In this document: piece after piece, positions 6,014 through 6,599 of the stretch
Position numbering within the stretch: position 1 is the stretch's first letter
Layout of the letters: each line of letters starts with the position of its first letter
NCBI GenBank assembly: GCA_002430835.1
Contig: DJDA01000121.1
Span: forward strand, 1-6,599
Direction: 5' to 3'
Length of the DNA: 6,599 bases
Source of the DNA: Brevundimonas sp. UBA5936
Lineage (GTDB): Bacteria > Pseudomonadota > Alphaproteobacteria > Caulobacterales > Caulobacteraceae
The notes under the pieces: generated by a model
The model's input: the letters and a program-made list of their open reading frames with translations, nothing else
What the model was told of the DNA's origin: nothing
The model's database searches: none
Program-made: the position numbers and the translations under genes

Positions 6014-6599
6014 GGGCTCGTCCTTACGGTGGTGGAGCGGACCTGACCGTCACGCTCGAACTGGATCTGGGCCGAGGGAGCGTCGGCCAACTCGCCGCGC
6101 AGGGCGGCGAGCGCCTGCGGGCTGTTCAGGGCCGTGCCGTTGACTGACAGGATGACGTCGCCTGAGCGCAAGCCTGCGTTGCGCAGCTCGCCCCCGTCGC
6201 CTGAGGCGGACACGGTCAGGCCCTTGATCCCCAGGCCCTGAATGCGCGGCCGCAGCCCCGCCTGGGCGATCAGACGTTGAGGATCGACCACTGCGCCCTC
6301 TGCCGAGGCCGGTTCAGGCGTCGACGCGGCCGGAGGCGCCGCCGTCGCGGGCGCAACAGAGGCTGCGCCGGACGTCATATCGGGGAAGTCGAGACGGAAG
6401 GCCGCGCCGCCGCGCGACAGCATGACGTGGTCGGGGGCGACGGCGCTCAGGGTCAGCCCCGGCTCCACCTCCTCGCCCGCACCGACCGAAACCTGGCGTC
6501 CGTCAGCCAGGCCGATGATGGCCGAGCCGCCGCCCGCGCCGTCCGCGCGCACGCCGAACAGGCTCAGGCCGCCGCCGTCCGACGGCGTCGCCTCGGCCC
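6010..6599 (-). CDS. gspC: Type II secretion system protein GspC, 5'-truncated by window end
   Basis: GspC is an inner-membrane protein whose periplasmic part binds the GspD secretin and links the inner- and outer-membrane parts of the type II machine. Only the C-terminal 195 or so residues are present. The start, cytoplasmic tail and membrane helix lie beyond base 6599. Visible first is the end of the homology region: LSLFGVRADG (about 6526-6567), SAIIGLADGRQVSVGAGEEV and a hydrophobic strand pair HVMLSRGGAAFRLDF. An Ala/Pro-rich linker lies at about 6285-6375. A PDZ domain ends the protein (about 6015-6285), with LRSGDVILSVNGTALNSPQALAALRGEL as its core. A GTG at 6552-6550 is an internal valine codon and not the start, because family homology continues upstream of it. 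The TGA stop overlaps the gspD ATG by 4 bases. A PDZ ending, rather than a coiled coil, is the common GspC form. Confidence 0.9.
   Translation of the reverse strand, partial: AEATPSDGGGLSLFGVRADGAGGGSAIIGLADGRQVSVGAGEEVEPGLTLSAVAPDHVMLSRGGAAFRLDFPDMTSGAASVAPATAAPPAASTPEPASAEGAVVDPQRLIAQAGLRPRIQGLGIKGLTVSASGDGGELRNAGLRSGDVILSVNGTALNSPQALAALRGELADAPSAQIQFERDGQVRSTTVRTSP
6021..6025 (-). promoter_or_regulatory. Ribosome binding site for gspD
   Basis: AAGGA on the minus strand lies 7 bases before the gspD ATG at 6013-6011, within the end of gspC. It agrees with the start chosen from the signal peptide. Confidence 0.7.

Noticed and set aside
4907..6046. Long plus-strand open frame of 379 codons opposite gspD
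   Set aside because: It is Arg/Gly/Ala-rich with no recognisable domain and lies wholly antisense to a clear secretin, so it is a GC-driven shadow.

Overview
The window looks like a composite of DNA from at least two bacteria, with a sequencing-adapter-like end. It does not read as one natural locus. Bases about 59-3110 read as Pseudomonas (a stutzeri-like gammaproteobacterium is my guess): PilU and the last 208 residues of PilT match the Pseudomonas proteins almost residue for residue, as I remember them. Bases about 3141-6599 are visibly GC-richer, with GC-saturated third codon positions. They carry a type II secretion gene cluster of alphaproteobacterial style (Caulobacterales, perhaps Brevundimonas; the genus is an inference). 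Bases about 8-53 resemble an error-laden Illumina universal adapter.

Layout, left to right. (1) Adapter-like end, about 8-53. (2) Plus strand: the 3' end of a radical SAM DNA modification/repair protein (59-445), overlapping by one base a DUF4130/TIGR03915-type 'probable DNA metabolism' gene (445-1281). These two families are regularly neighbours, often with a uracil-DNA glycosylase domain. (3) Minus strand: pilU (1278-2423), tail to tail with the previous gene; both stops lie in one CTAG. (4) Minus strand: a 465-codon open frame (2484-3881) that starts as GspE and, at the Walker A motif, turns into PilT. (5) Minus strand: gspD (3878-6013) and a 5'-truncated gspC (6010-6599). gspC, gspD and the gspE start are linked by 4-base ATGA and GTGA overlaps.

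How the genes work together. In the alphaproteobacterial parent, gspC-gspD-gspE form a translationally coupled type II secretion operon: inner-membrane/periplasmic linker, outer-membrane secretin and assembly ATPase. In the Pseudomonas parent, pilT-pilU encode the type IV pilus retraction ATPases that power twitching, and the convergent rSAM/DUF4130 pair is a predicted nucleic-acid repair or modification module. The two parents meet at 3111-3140, which encodes the LVTGPTGSGK segment shared by GspE and PilT. A false join by an assembler at this conserved stretch is the simplest explanation. True recombination creating a hybrid ATPase is possible but less likely. I found no RNA gene, CRISPR array, insertion sequence or phage feature, and no convincing novel system. 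The most important results are the chimeric junction and the adapter-like end.
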